Source: CAVRZJ01 sp964594125
GTDB lineage: Bacteria > Acidobacteriota > Thermoanaerobaculia > Thermoanaerobaculales > Thermoanaerobaculaceae
Length of the DNA: 64,000 nt
NCBI GenBank assembly: GCA_964594125.1
Contig: CAZQLL010000004.1
Coordinates: forward strand, 62,001 to 126,000
Direction of reading: 5' to 3'
Numbering within the stretch: the stretch's first letter is position 1; the number at the start of each line of letters is the position of its first letter. Of the stretch, positions 8,934 to 17,696 are shown piece by piece. Both the position numbers and the translations under genes were made by a program. The notes under the pieces were generated by a model. That model worked only from the letters and a program-made list of their open reading frames with translations. It was not told the origin of the DNA and made no database searches.

Positions 8934-10214
8934 TCAGCGCCCATCGCTGCTTCCCCCTCGCGGGTACACCGGGGCGCCCGGCAGCACGGCTACGGTCTCG
9001 CCCGGAACCTCCTCGCGCCAGCGGTCGAGCACCGCCTGCACGCTCGCGATCGGCTCGGCGCCGAGCCGGGTCACGAGCGCTGGATCGAGCCGCGTGTGCC
9101 AGAGCACGTGGAAGCGTGCGGTCTTCTCGACCAGCCGCAGCACCGTGTGCCCGTACTGGACGTACTCGCGTGCAAGCCGCGCGAGGATCGCCTCCGGCCG
9201 CGGGTCGGCGAGGAACGGCGCCATCGCCGGCGAGCCCGCCCCGCCCTCGCAGGCTGCGACGAACAGCACCTCGGCGCCCGCAGTCGCGAAGCGGCAGGCG
9301 GCGTCGAGCGCCTTGTGCGCCTGGATCACGGTCAGGTCGGCCGGCACCCCGCCGGCGCCCGCCACCACGCGGGCGTACCTTCCGGCGTCGACCTCGTACC
9401 ACGCCCGCGCCTGCTCGACCGCGCGGGGGAATACGGCCGGCAGCGGCCCGGCGGCGCACCACGCCGGCCGGCCGTCGCTCCCCGGCACCAGCAGCAGGGC
9501 GAGGTCCGGCGGGCGCAGCGCCGCAGCCGCCGCGATCTCCTCCGCCACCGGGTTCCCGGCCAGCACCCCCGGCTCGCACGCCGGATGGCGGCGCGGCGGC
9601 GTGTGGGCGAGGTCGATCACGCGCGCGTGGTTGGCCTGGATCTCCGCGTAGCCGGCGACGCCCGGGAAGATCATCTTCGGGCCGCCGCCGAAGCCGGCGA
9701 AGTAGTGGTGGACGACCGGCGACACGGAGAGCACGAGGTCCGCTTCCGCCACCGCCCGGTGCAGACGCACCGCCTCGCCCGTCGCGAGCGCGCCGACCCG
9801 AACGAGCGCCCGCTCGTCGCGCGCGTCGTGCTGCACCACGGCGACGCCGGCCGGCAGAGGGCCGACCAGCGCCGTCAGCGCCGCCTCCGGCGCCGGCGGG
9901 TGCGTCCCGCACGCGACGAGCACCGTGATCCCCTGCGGCGCCAGGCCTGCACGCGCGAGCCGCTCCATCACGAGCGGCAGGATCACCGGCAGGTGCGCCT
10001 TGCGGGTGGCATCGGGGACCAGAACGACGGCGCGCCGCCGGCCGGCGGCCAGCTCGGCCAGCGGCGCGCCCGCCAGCGGCGCGTCGAGGGCGGCTGCGAC
10101 CGCCGCGCCGGTGTCGCCGGCGGCCCGCGGCGCCGCCGGCTGCAGCAGCCGGCAGCGAAGCCCGCGCAGGTCGGCCGCGACGGCGTCGGCGCCGAACTGA
10201 AGGCGGAGGATCAC
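8934..10214 (-). CDS. larA: LarA-family nickel-dependent racemase/epimerase
   Basis: Member of the lactate racemase family, which uses the nickel-pincer cofactor for alpha-hydroxyacid racemisation or epimerisation. The landmarks of Lactobacillus LarA align: DATR at 68-71, His105 in CGTHPP, His170 and Lys180 in HHYFAGFGGGPK, with the same ten-residue spacing between the last two. 426 residues is normal. The cofactor-building genes larB, larC and larE are not in the window, and many LarA homologues act on substrates other than lactate, so the substrate is open. Confidence 0.85.
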   Translation of the reverse strand: MILRLQFGADAVAADLRGLRCRLLQPAAPRAAGDTGAAVAAALDAPLAGAPLAELAAGRRRAVVLVPDATRKAHLPVILPLVMERLARAGLAPQGITVLVACGTHPPAPEAALTALVGPLPAGVAVVQHDARDERALVRVGALATGEAVRLHRAVAEADLVLSVSPVVHHYFAGFGGGPKMIFPGVAGYAEIQANHARVIDLAHTPPRRHPACEPGVLAGNPVAEEIAAAAALRPPDLALLLVPGSDGRPAWCAAGPLPAVFPRAVEQARAWYEVDAGRYARVVAGAGGVPADLTVIQAHKALDAACRFATAGAEVLFVAACEGGAGSPAMAPFLADPRPEAILARLAREYVQYGHTVLRLVEKTARFHVLWHTRLDPALVTRLGAEPIASVQAVLDRWREEVPGETVAVLPGAPVYPRGGSSDGR

Positions 10215-10260
10215 GCCGCAATTGTAACGGCCGCCGGCCGCGCAGCGGGCTCCGCCGGCG

Positions 10261-12324
10261 CTACTTCACTCCGGAGCCGTCGGGGACCTCGCGGTCCGGC
10301 TGCAGGAGCACCGGGGACCCGTCGGGCAGCGTCGCGGCAAGCACCATGCCGCGCGACTCGACGCCCATCAGCGTTGCCGGCTTGAGGTTCGCGACGACGA
10401 CGATCCGTCGGCCGACGAGCTGCTCCGGCGCGTACACCTTGCCGATGCCGGCGACGATCTGGCGGAGCTGCGGCTCGCCGAGATCGACCTCCATGCGCAC
10501 GAGCTTCGAGGACTTCGGCACCCGCTCGGCGAGCTTGACGGTGCCGACGGCGAGCTTGACGCGCGCGAACTCGTCGATCGTGATCTGCGCGACAGCGGCG
10601 TTGCCCGCCGCTGCGGCAGCAGGCTGCGCGACAGCGGCGTTGCCCGCCGCTGCGGCAGCAGGCTGCGCGGCGGCGGCCGCGGCGGCCGCAGAAGGGGCAG
10701 GCGTCGCCGCAGGGGCCGCGGGCTCGGGAGTCGGGGCTGCAGCGGCCGGGGCCGCGGTGTCGGTCTTGGTTTCCATGCTCACCTCCGCGAAGTAGGCCTC
10801 GACGTCGGCGCGCGGGAAAAGGGCCCCCTCGTCGGGACCGAGCGCCGCTCCCGGCTCCAGGCCGCCCCAGGCGAGCGCCGCGTCCCCTGTCGCTGGCCCG
10901 GCGCCGAGCTGCGCGAGCAGCCGGCGCGCGATCCCCGGCATGACCGGCGCGACCATCACCGCCACCAGGCGCAGGCTTTCCAGGCAGTTGTACAGCACGC
11001 GGCGCAGCCGCGGCGACCCGCTTCCCTCGCTCCTGGCGATCGACCACGGCGCCTTCTCGCCGACGTAGGCGTCGACCGCCGTGATCAGCTCCCACACCGC
11101 CTCGTAGGCGCGCTGCAGCTCGAGGCCGTCCATCGCCGCGGTCCAGCGCGCGCCCGCCGCTTCCGCCGCCAGCCGCAGCTCGTTGTCGGAGCATCGCTCG
11201 GGCGGCACCCGCCCGCCGAAGTAGCGCCGCGACATCGCCAGCACGCGCGACGCCGCGTTGCCGAGGCCGTTGGCGAGGTCGCCGTTGTAGCGCGTCAGGA
11301 ACGCCTCGTCGGAGAAGTTGGCGTCCTGGCCGAACGTCATCTCGCGCAGCAGGAAGTAGCGCAGCGCGTCGGCGCCGAACCGCTCGACGAGCGCGTCCGG
11401 ACGCACCACGTTGCCGACCGACTTCGACATCTTCTTGTCGTCGCGCAGCCACCACCCGTGGCCGTACACGGTGCGCGGCAGCGGCAGGCCGGCCGACATC
11501 AGGAACGCAGGCCAAAAGACGCAGTGGAAACGCAGGATGTCCTTTCCCACCAGGTGCAGGTCGGCGGGCCAGTAGCGCTCGTACAGGGACGCATCCGCCG
11601 CGCCGTAGCCGAGCGCCGAGATGTAGTTGGTGAGCGCGTCGAGCCAGACGTAGACGACGTGGCTCGGGTGGCCGGGGAACGGGATCCCCCAACTGAGCGT
11701 CACCCGCGAGATCGAGAGGTCGCGCAGGCCGCCCTCCACGAAGCGCACCACCTCGTTGTGGCGCGTCGCCGGCCGGATGCAGTCGGGGTTGTCGCGGTAG
11801 AAGGCGAGCAGCCGGTCCCGGTACGCCGACAGGCGAAAGAAGAGGTTCTCCTCCTCCTTCCACTCCGCCGGACGCTCGTGCGTCGGGCACAGCTTCGCCT
11901 CGCCCAGCTCCTTCTCGGTGTAGAACGCCTCGCACGACGAGCAGTACCAGCCGGAGTGGCGGTCGAGGTAGATGTCCCCCGCGTCCTGGATCCTGCGGAT
12001 GAGCGCCTCGACGCCGGCGCGGTGGCGGGCGTCCGTCGTGCGGATGAAGTCGTCGTGGGTGATGTCCAGCGTCTTCCAGAGGTCGTGGTAGCGGCCGACC
12101 ACTCGGTCCGCCAGCTCCTTCGGCGCGATCCCCTGCCTGAGCGCCGCGCGCTCGACGTTCTGCCCGTGCTCGTCGGTGCCGGTGAGGAAGCGGACGTCGA
12201 ACCCCCGCGCACGCTTGTAACGGGCGATGACGTCGGCGACCACGGTCGTGTAGATGTGACCGATGTGCGGCAGGTCGTTGACGTAGTAGATCGGGGTCGT
12301 GATGTAGAACGTCGGGCTGGCCAC
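10261..12324 (-). CDS. metG: Methionyl-tRNA synthetase with C-terminal tRNA-binding domain
   Basis: Charges tRNA-Met. Class I signatures HIGH (about residue 20) and KMSKS are intact; the zinc knuckle is CxxC...CPTH, with His as last ligand. The C-terminus is an EMAP/Arc1p-type tRNA-binding domain that dimerises the enzyme, joined by an unusually long Ala/Pro linker containing a 13-residue repeat. The GTG at 12324 is chosen over the upstream GTG at 12363 because GGAGG stands five bases before it and the conserved TFYITTPIYY begins right after. About 687 residues. Confidence 0.95.
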   Translation of the reverse strand: MASPTFYITTPIYYVNDLPHIGHIYTTVVADVIARYKRARGFDVRFLTGTDEHGQNVERAALRQGIAPKELADRVVGRYHDLWKTLDITHDDFIRTTDARHRAGVEALIRRIQDAGDIYLDRHSGWYCSSCEAFYTEKELGEAKLCPTHERPAEWKEEENLFFRLSAYRDRLLAFYRDNPDCIRPATRHNEVVRFVEGGLRDLSISRVTLSWGIPFPGHPSHVVYVWLDALTNYISALGYGAADASLYERYWPADLHLVGKDILRFHCVFWPAFLMSAGLPLPRTVYGHGWWLRDDKKMSKSVGNVVRPDALVERFGADALRYFLLREMTFGQDANFSDEAFLTRYNGDLANGLGNAASRVLAMSRRYFGGRVPPERCSDNELRLAAEAAGARWTAAMDGLELQRAYEAVWELITAVDAYVGEKAPWSIARSEGSGSPRLRRVLYNCLESLRLVAVMVAPVMPGIARRLLAQLGAGPATGDAALAWGGLEPGAALGPDEGALFPRADVEAYFAEVSMETKTDTAAPAAAAPTPEPAAPAATPAPSAAAAAAAAQPAAAAAGNAAVAQPAAAAAGNAAVAQITIDEFARVKLAVGTVKLAERVPKSSKLVRMEVDLGEPQLRQIVAGIGKVYAPEQLVGRRIVVVANLKPATLMGVESRGMVLAATLPDGSPVLLQPDREVPDGSGVK
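10586..10663 (-). repeat. Two tandem 39-bp units in metG linker
   Basis: Two identical 39-bp copies (10586-10624 and 10625-10663) encode two copies of a 13-residue Ala-rich unit (QPAAAAAGNAAVA) in the linker before the tRNA-binding domain. The perfect identity indicates recent slippage duplication, harmless because the linker is disordered. Confidence 0.9.
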
Positions 12325-12438
12325 CGGCTCCTCCCGCAGATCGCGGAGGGCGAAGGATATCACCTCGCGTCGCGGCCGCGAGGCCGAGCCGCCGATCCCC
12401 GCTGGCCTCCTCGCGCGCAGCTTGCCCGGATGAGCCTA

Positions 12439-13551
12439 TCAGCGCCCCTGGAGCGCCTCCTGCACGAGCTCCGAGGCTGCCGACGCGCCGCGCGCCGGCC
12501 TCGGGGTGAGCCCACGGCCCAGCGCCGCCCCGGCCTCGAGCGCCAGCAGCTCGAGGTCCCGCGTACAGGAGAGCGGTCCGCCGCCCCCCACGTTGTCGCC
12601 GTAGAACACCGCGGCCACCTCGCCCCGGGCGAGGATCGACACGACGACCGCCTCCGCCGCACGGCCGCCCCCGAGCTGCGTCCACAGCCGGCGGTTCCAC
12701 GGCGTGTCGTCGAGCGGCCCGCGGTATGGGGCCCGGCGATCCGCGGCGATCGCCAGCACCGACCGCTCGGTGAGCGGGACCGCCAGGCGCCGGACCCGCT
12801 CGTCGGGCGGCTCGGCGTCGCCTCCAAGGCCGAACTGCCCCATCCCCAAGAAAACCCCGCGCCGCACGGCGAACATCACGCCGCGCTTCACGAGGCGTGC
12901 GGCCGCGCGCATGAACGCGTCGGTGTGCTCGCCGGTGAACGCCGGCGTGTGCATCTCGCGGACGATCGACCCGAGGCTCGCCGGTGCACCAGCTTCGGCG
13001 CCGGTCGGCGGGCGCGGCGCGTACCGCCTTCCTCGCGGGATCGCCTCCCCCGTCGTCCTCGCCAGCACGTCGATCGCGAGCTGCTCGCCGTTGACCCCCT
13101 CGCGCATCACCAGGTCGCGGGCGTCGACCTCGACCTCGCCGCGGTCGGGAAACTCCGCCGGATCGAAGCGGAAGAAGCCACCGGGCCAGGCGAACAGCTC
13201 GGCGACGACCGCGCGGGTCTGCTCGCCGATCACCGCCTCGACGGCGGCGGCGTCGAGCACGCCCAGCTCCACGAGGATGGCCCCGAGCCGTTTCTCCGGA
13301 CGCGCCCGGTGCTGGCGATCGAGCGCGCGCGCTAGCGTCGGCTCGTCGACCAGGCCGCGGCACACCAGCAGGTGGCCGAACGTCTCCCGCACGCCGTTGC
13401 ACACGGCGTAGATGATCTTCCCGCGCCGCAGCACGATCAGCCCGAACCCGTCAGGGCGCGTGAGCTCGAGCTTCCCGCTCTTGCCGCCGAGCGCAAGCAC
13501 CTGCAGGAGCTCCGGCAGGCGCAGGTCCTCGAGGCGTCCCGCGAGGCTCAC
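12439..13551 (-). CDS. DUF4388 (PATAN) domain protein
   Basis: Cytoplasmic protein of unknown function. The N-terminal ~100 residues match the PATAN/DUF4388 pattern (start SLAGRLEDLRLPELLQVLAL, then a GKLELTRPDG-type strand pair), found in Myxococcota and Acidobacteriota, often in regulatory or motility contexts. A second region (about residues 230-360) resembles a GAF-like fold but lacks a clear motif. The GTG at 13551 is chosen because GGGGAG precedes it by six bases and the conserved domain starts immediately. No operon partner; the 140-base gap upstream holds no gene that I can see. Confidence 0.75.
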   Translation of the reverse strand: MSLAGRLEDLRLPELLQVLALGGKSGKLELTRPDGFGLIVLRRGKIIYAVCNGVRETFGHLLVCRGLVDEPTLARALDRQHRARPEKRLGAILVELGVLDAAAVEAVIGEQTRAVVAELFAWPGGFFRFDPAEFPDRGEVEVDARDLVMREGVNGEQLAIDVLARTTGEAIPRGRRYAPRPPTGAEAGAPASLGSIVREMHTPAFTGEHTDAFMRAAARLVKRGVMFAVRRGVFLGMGQFGLGGDAEPPDERVRRLAVPLTERSVLAIAADRRAPYRGPLDDTPWNRRLWTQLGGGRAAEAVVVSILARGEVAAVFYGDNVGGGGPLSCTRDLELLALEAGAALGRGLTPRPARGASAASELVQEALQGR

Positions 13552-13691
13552 CGGGCGCTCCCCGGCCTCGTTGCCGCGCGGACCGGACGTGCGTGGTTCA
13601 TCGCGCTCACTCCGTGGCCCCCTTGCACCCTGAGCAAAGATCGTACACTCCGCGCGCTCCCGCCGCAAGGCGCCGCGGGGCCCCGCCCGCG

Positions 13692-14378
13692 TCAGCCGGC
13701 CGGCAGCAGCCCGCGCTGGCGCAGCGAGACGTGGCCCCCGCCGGCGACCACCAGGTGGTCGAGCACTCTGATGCCGAGCGTCTTCCCGGCCGCCGCGAGC
13801 TGCCGGGTGAGTGCGATGTCGTCGTCGCTCGGCGTGGGGTCCCCGGACGGGTGGGTGTGCCAGACGATCATCCCGTGCGCGTTGTCGGCGATCGCGGCGC
13901 GAAACACCTCGGCGGGCTCGACGTCGGCGTGGGTGCGGGCGCCGCGGTGCAGCACATGCTCGCGTACGAGCCGGTGGCGGCTGTCGAGCGTCAGGCAGCC
14001 GAACAGCTCCACCCGTTCCCCCGCGTGGCGCCGCGCCAGGTACTCCGCCGCCAGCTCTGGCCGGTCCAGCAGGTCGCGCGACTCGGCCTGCGCGCGCGCC
14101 AGCCGCCGCCCGAGCTCGAGCGCCGCCGCCACGATCGTGGCCTTCGAGAGCCCGATCCCCCGCCGTCGCCGGAGCTCGCCGATGTCGAGCGCCGCGAGGC
14201 CCGGCAGCCCCCCCGCCTCCCCCAGCCAGTTGCGCGTCAGTTCGAGCACCGGCTCCCCCTTCCGCCCGGTGCGCACGAGGACCGCCAGCAGCTCGGCGTC
14301 CGAGAGGCTCGCCGCACCCTTCGCCTGCATCTTCTCGCGCGGGCGTTCGTCCTCCGTGAGCTCCGCGACGCGGCTCAC
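13692..14378 (-). CDS. radC: RadC family JAB/JAMM protein
   Basis: RadC/YeeS family metalloprotein with N-terminal helix-hairpin-helix region and C-terminal JAMM domain (HTHPSGDPTPSDDD), which supplies the zinc ligands. Length 228 residues is standard. Despite the name its role in repair is unsettled. The GTG at 14378 overlaps the sirtuin stop codon by four bases (GTGA), so translation is coupled to the gene upstream. Confidence 0.92.
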   Translation of the reverse strand: MSRVAELTEDERPREKMQAKGAASLSDAELLAVLVRTGRKGEPVLELTRNWLGEAGGLPGLAALDIGELRRRRGIGLSKATIVAAALELGRRLARAQAESRDLLDRPELAAEYLARRHAGERVELFGCLTLDSRHRLVREHVLHRGARTHADVEPAEVFRAAIADNAHGMIVWHTHPSGDPTPSDDDIALTRQLAAAGKTLGIRVLDHLVVAGGGHVSLRQRGLLPAG

Positions 14379-15127
14379 CCGGCACCGCCTGCGAGCAGCG
14401 CCTCGAGGCGCGGCAGCAGCTCGCCGGCCGGACCGCGCAGACCGACGTCGGCGAGGTGCGCGAGCGCGCTCGCCTCCGGGTTGATCTCGATCACCGCGGC
14501 GCCGGCTGCCGCGGCGATCTCGACCAGGCCGGCCGCGGGGTAGACGACGGCGGAGGTGCCCACGACCACCATGGCCTGCGCGCGCCGCGCCGCCTCGGCG
14601 GCGGCGCCGAGCACCTCCTCCGGCAGCATCTCGCCGAACCACACGACGCCGGGGCGCTCCATCGCCCCGCAGGCGGGGCAGCGCGGCGGAACCTCCGGCA
14701 GCGGCACCGCGGGCTCGTGGCGCTCGCGTCCGCAGCGCGTGCAGCGCAGCGTCCAGATCGATCCGTGGACGTGCAGCACGCTGCCCGATCCAGCCTCCTC
14801 GTGCAGCCCGTCGACGTTCTGGGTGACCAGCGTGAACTCCGGGAACCGGCGCTGCCAGGCGGCCAGCACCGCGTGCGCCGGGTTCGGCCGGCAGCGCGCG
14901 AGGTTGCACCTCCGCTGCTCGTAGAAGCGCCACACCATCTCTGGATCGGCGGCGAACCCCTGCGGCGTGGCTACCTGTTCGACCGCGCGTCCCTCCCACA
15001 GTCCTCCGGCGCCGCGGAACGTCGGCACGCCGGACTCGGCCGAGACCCCGGCGCCGGTGAAGGCGACGACTCGGCGGGCCCGGCGCAGCAGCGCCGCCGC
15101 CGCTTCGAGCCGCTCGCACGCGCCCAT
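14375..15127 (-). CDS. cobB: NAD-dependent protein deacylase (sirtuin, class III)
   Basis: Removes acyl groups from protein lysines using NAD. Visible motifs: GAGVSAESGVPTFRG for NAD binding, TQNVDGLH, catalytic His121 in HVHGS, and a zinc ribbon with Cys129, Cys132, Cys150 and Cys153. Tyr69 and Arg72 form the YxxR pair that in CobB and SIRT5 recognises succinyl/malonyl lysine, so desuccinylase activity is likely in addition to deacetylation. 250 residues. Overlaps radC by four bases downstream. Confidence 0.93.
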   Translation of the reverse strand: MGACERLEAAAALLRRARRVVAFTGAGVSAESGVPTFRGAGGLWEGRAVEQVATPQGFAADPEMVWRFYEQRRCNLARCRPNPAHAVLAAWQRRFPEFTLVTQNVDGLHEEAGSGSVLHVHGSIWTLRCTRCGRERHEPAVPLPEVPPRCPACGAMERPGVVWFGEMLPEEVLGAAAEAARRAQAMVVVGTSAVVYPAAGLVEIAAAAGAAVIEINPEASALAHLADVGLRGPAGELLPRLEALLAGGAG

Positions 15128-15234
15128 CCGCGCATTCTAGTGAAACGCGGACGGCCCTGCACGCCGGCCGCCGCGGCCGCACCCACATCGCCCGCGCTTT
15201 CGGGTACCATGTGCGGAGCACGCGGGAGGGAGCG

Positions 15235-16005
15235 ATGCCGGACCTCGTCAGGTCTCAGCGCGAAGGCGCCACCATCCAGATCATGCTCGACCGGCCGGAG
15301 CGGCGCAACGCGCTCGACCTGGCGTGCCTCTCCGCCCTGCTGGCGGCCGTCAGCGACGCCGCGCGCGACCCCGCGGCGCACGTGATCGTCCTCCACGGCG
15401 CCGGCGACGGCTTCTGCTCCGGCGCCGACCTCGACACCCTCGGCGCCCTCGGAGCACAGGCGAGCCAGGCGGCGGCGTTCCAGCCCGCGGTCGAGACATT
15501 CCAGCAGGTGGTCCATGGCCTCGCCACGGCGCCGAAGATCACCATCGCCGCGATGCACGGCTTCGCGCTCGGCGCCGGCCTCGACCTCGCGCTGGCATGC
15601 GACCTTCGCCTCGCCGCCGCCGGCACCCAGCTCGCGTGCAGCTACGTCAACCACGGCCTGGTTCCCACCGGCGGCGCGACGTGGTCGCTGCCGCGCCTGA
15701 TCGGGCTCGGCCCGGCGATGGCGATGCTGCTCTCCGGCGACCCGATGGACGCGGAGGGCGCCTACCGACTCGGCCTGCTGCACCGCCGCGTCCTGCACGG
15801 TCGGCACCTCGAGGAAGCGATGCGCTGGGCCGAGGAGCTCTCGCACCGCTCGCTGCCGGCGCAGGCGGCGGTCAAGCGCCTCGCCCGCATCGACCCGCGC
15901 CTCACCCTCTCGGCGGCGCTCAAGGAGGAGTGGGACGCGCAGCGGCGGCTGCTCGACGAGCGCGAGCCGGAGCGCGCCGCGCCGGGCGGGCGCGGCGGGC
16001 GCTGA
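15235..16005 (+). CDS. Enoyl-CoA hydratase/isomerase family (crotonase) protein
   Basis: Crotonase-fold acyl-CoA enzyme of 256 residues. The oxyanion-hole segments GADL and HGFALGAGLDLALACD are present. Neither catalytic Glu of true enoyl-CoA hydratases is conserved: the first is Asp117 and the second position lies in SYVNHGLVPTGG without acid. It is therefore more likely an isomerase or another crotonase activity than a hydratase. The ATG at 15235 is set by GGGAGGG four bases upstream. Monocistronic, convergent with the AEC gene. Confidence 0.88.
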   Translation: MPDLVRSQREGATIQIMLDRPERRNALDLACLSALLAAVSDAARDPAAHVIVLHGAGDGFCSGADLDTLGALGAQASQAAAFQPAVETFQQVVHGLATAPKITIAAMHGFALGAGLDLALACDLRLAAAGTQLACSYVNHGLVPTGGATWSLPRLIGLGPAMAMLLSGDPMDAEGAYRLGLLHRRVLHGRHLEEAMRWAEELSHRSLPAQAAVKRLARIDPRLTLSAALKEEWDAQRRLLDEREPERAAPGGRGGR

Positions 16006-16045
16006 GGCGCGCAACGGTGCCGCCGTTCCTGTGCGGCGCCGGCGG

Positions 16046-16960
16046 TCAGGGCGCCAGAATCACCGCGAGCGCCAGGTAGACGGGCAGAGCGGCGATCGTC
16101 GTCGTCACCACGCACGCTGCCGCAAGGTCGGTGTCGCCGCCGAGCTCCGCGGCGACCGGGTACGTCGCGACCGCGGTCGGCGCGGCCATCAGCAGTACGC
16201 CCACCGACACCGCCAGCGGCGGCATCCCGAGGACGCGGAGCAGCAGCAGCGCCAGCAGCGGCTGCACGACCACCTTGAGCGCGGCCGCGGCCGCGGTCGG
16301 CCGCCAGAGCCCGTGCCACGCCCGCAGCGAGAGCTGGGCGCCGAGCGTGAGCAGCGCCCCGGGGAGCGCGAAGTCGGACAGGATCTCGAGCGTGGCGGCC
16401 AGCCAGCCCCACGGGCGCCACCTAACGGCGGCCAGCGCCAGCCCGGCGAGCGAGCACGACACCAGCGGGTTCTTCAGCACCCGCCACGCGAGCCGCCACA
16501 CCGCCTCGCGCTGGCCGCGCGCCGCCTCGAGCGCTCCCACGCCGACGAAGTTCATCACCGGGAAGAGCACCGCGGCGGTCACCGCCGCCAGCCGCAACCC
16601 CGCGTCGCCATGCGCCGCCAGCACGACGGGAAACGCCACGTACGCCAGGTTGCCGCGCGTCGCCGCCTGCGCCATGACCCCGCGCCGCTCCGGCGCGAGC
16701 GCCCACGCCCCGGCCAGCCACCAGGCGACGGCGGTACCGCAGACGACCAGCGCCGCGCAGGCGCCCATGAGCACCGGCGACGCGCTCTCCGCGAGCGAGG
16801 ACGTGCCGATCGTGAGCAGCAGCAGCGCCGGCAGCGCGACGTTGGCGACGAGGCGGTTGAGCCCGTTGGCCGCCTCGCCCGACAGCAGGCCGAGCCGCCG
16901 CGCCGCCACGCCGATGGCGAGCAGCGCGAACACCGGGACCAGGCCGGAGAAGACCGTCAT
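16046..16960 (-). CDS. AEC family (auxin efflux carrier-type) transporter
   Basis: Integral membrane secondary transporter of the bile/arsenite/riboflavin superfamily relative AEC. The 304 residues form two repeats of about five transmembrane helices; the family's NLAYVAFPV and LNRLVANVALPALL segments are visible. Bacterial relatives move malate or other carboxylates; the substrate here cannot be told. No partner genes. Confidence 0.85.
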   Translation of the reverse strand: MTVFSGLVPVFALLAIGVAARRLGLLSGEAANGLNRLVANVALPALLLLTIGTSSLAESASPVLMGACAALVVCGTAVAWWLAGAWALAPERRGVMAQAATRGNLAYVAFPVVLAAHGDAGLRLAAVTAAVLFPVMNFVGVGALEAARGQREAVWRLAWRVLKNPLVSCSLAGLALAAVRWRPWGWLAATLEILSDFALPGALLTLGAQLSLRAWHGLWRPTAAAAALKVVVQPLLALLLLRVLGMPPLAVSVGVLLMAAPTAVATYPVAAELGGDTDLAAACVVTTTIAALPVYLALAVILAP

Positions 16961-17050
16961 CGGGCGGGCAGTGTATGACAGATCGCGACGCGTGACTCGT
17001 GACCCACCCGTTGAGGTTGGCGCCTCGCGGCCCTATGCTGCTGCCGCCGT

Positions 17051-17138
17051 GGAGGGGTGGCCGAGCGGTCTAAGGCAGCGGTCTTGAAAACCGCCGACCC
17101 GCAAGGGTCCAGGAGTTCGAATCTCCTCCCCTCCGCCA
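17051..17138 (+). tRNA. tRNA-Ser (anticodon TGA), CCA encoded
   Basis: Acceptor arm GGAGGGG (17051-17057) pairs with CCCCTCC (17128-17134), followed by a discriminator G and an encoded CCA. The anticodon loop reads CTTGAAAA, giving TGA. A long variable arm (GACCC/GGGTC) and GTTCGAATC T-loop confirm a class II serine tRNA. Decayed mobile genes lie just downstream, as expected for a tRNA used as an integration site. Confidence 0.97.
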
Positions 17139-17220
17139 CCCCGCGCCGATATGGCCAGACAGCGCGCTTTCTGACCTCACACGCGGAGGGGTGCCCGGCA
17201 CGTACCCTTCTCCGCAGCGG

Positions 17221-17577
17221 CTACACCACCGGAAAGCCGAGTCTCCGCGCCGCGGCGCGCTGGGCGTGATCCACCGTGAGGAAGACGAGCTCGCGCGGCG
17301 CGGACTCGACAAACAAGGCACACGCGAGGTGCCAGACGTCAGCGCCTCGCAGGTAGCCGGCCGCGAGCACGCGCAGGATCTCCGCACCGAGCGGGCGGTC
17401 CGGCAGCACCCAGGAGAGCGGCTCGAGCAGGTGGCTCGGGTCCGCCTCGACGCCCTCCCGGGCAAGCGCGCAGCGCAGCTCGGCCTCGACAAGGGACGAG
17501 GCCAGCAGAACGTCGAACGCCTCGATCCGTCGCGCGAGCCTCCCGAGTGCATCATGCGACCGCGCGGCAGGGGCCAT
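17221..17577 (-). pseudogene. Truncated PIN-domain (VapC-type) toxin remnant
   Basis: About 118 codons match the C-terminal two thirds of a PIN ribonuclease, including the helix after ASSLVEAELRCALA and the C-terminal acidic sites in GADVWHLACAL and FLTVDHAQRAAARRLGFPV. The N-terminal DTSAL segment with the first catalytic Asp is absent in any nearby frame, and no antitoxin gene adjoins. I read it as a 5'-truncated remnant rather than an active toxin. Confidence 0.65.
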
Positions 17578-17666
17578 TGATCGGCGCCGCCATGCGGGCC
17601 GGAACCGGACGCGACGTGAAGTCGCGGGTTTCAGCCAACCTGCCGCCGCGCCCGTGGCGCGGCCCT

Positions 17667-17696
17667 TGAGAGCTTGTGTTTCTTCACAAGCTCTCA
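17667..17696. repeat. Perfect 12-bp inverted repeat, 6-base loop
   Basis: TGAGAGCTTGTG (17667-17678) and CACAAGCTCTCA (17685-17696) flank TTTCTT. There is no T-tract, so an intrinsic terminator is unlikely. It lies exactly at the breakpoint between the PIN remnant and the truncated integrase, so it may be a recombination scar or the terminus of a lost element. Confidence 0.75.

Noticed and set aside
10586..10663. Mobile element in metG
   Set aside because: Just two tandem 39-bp coding repeats in a disordered linker, with no palindromic ends.
12325..12438. T-box or other metG leader riboswitch
   Set aside because: Only short GC hairpins are visible; no T-box or SAM-type core.
17051..17138. 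attL/attR direct repeats of the tRNA-Ser 3' end
   Set aside because: I saw no second copy of the tRNA 3' sequence in the window.
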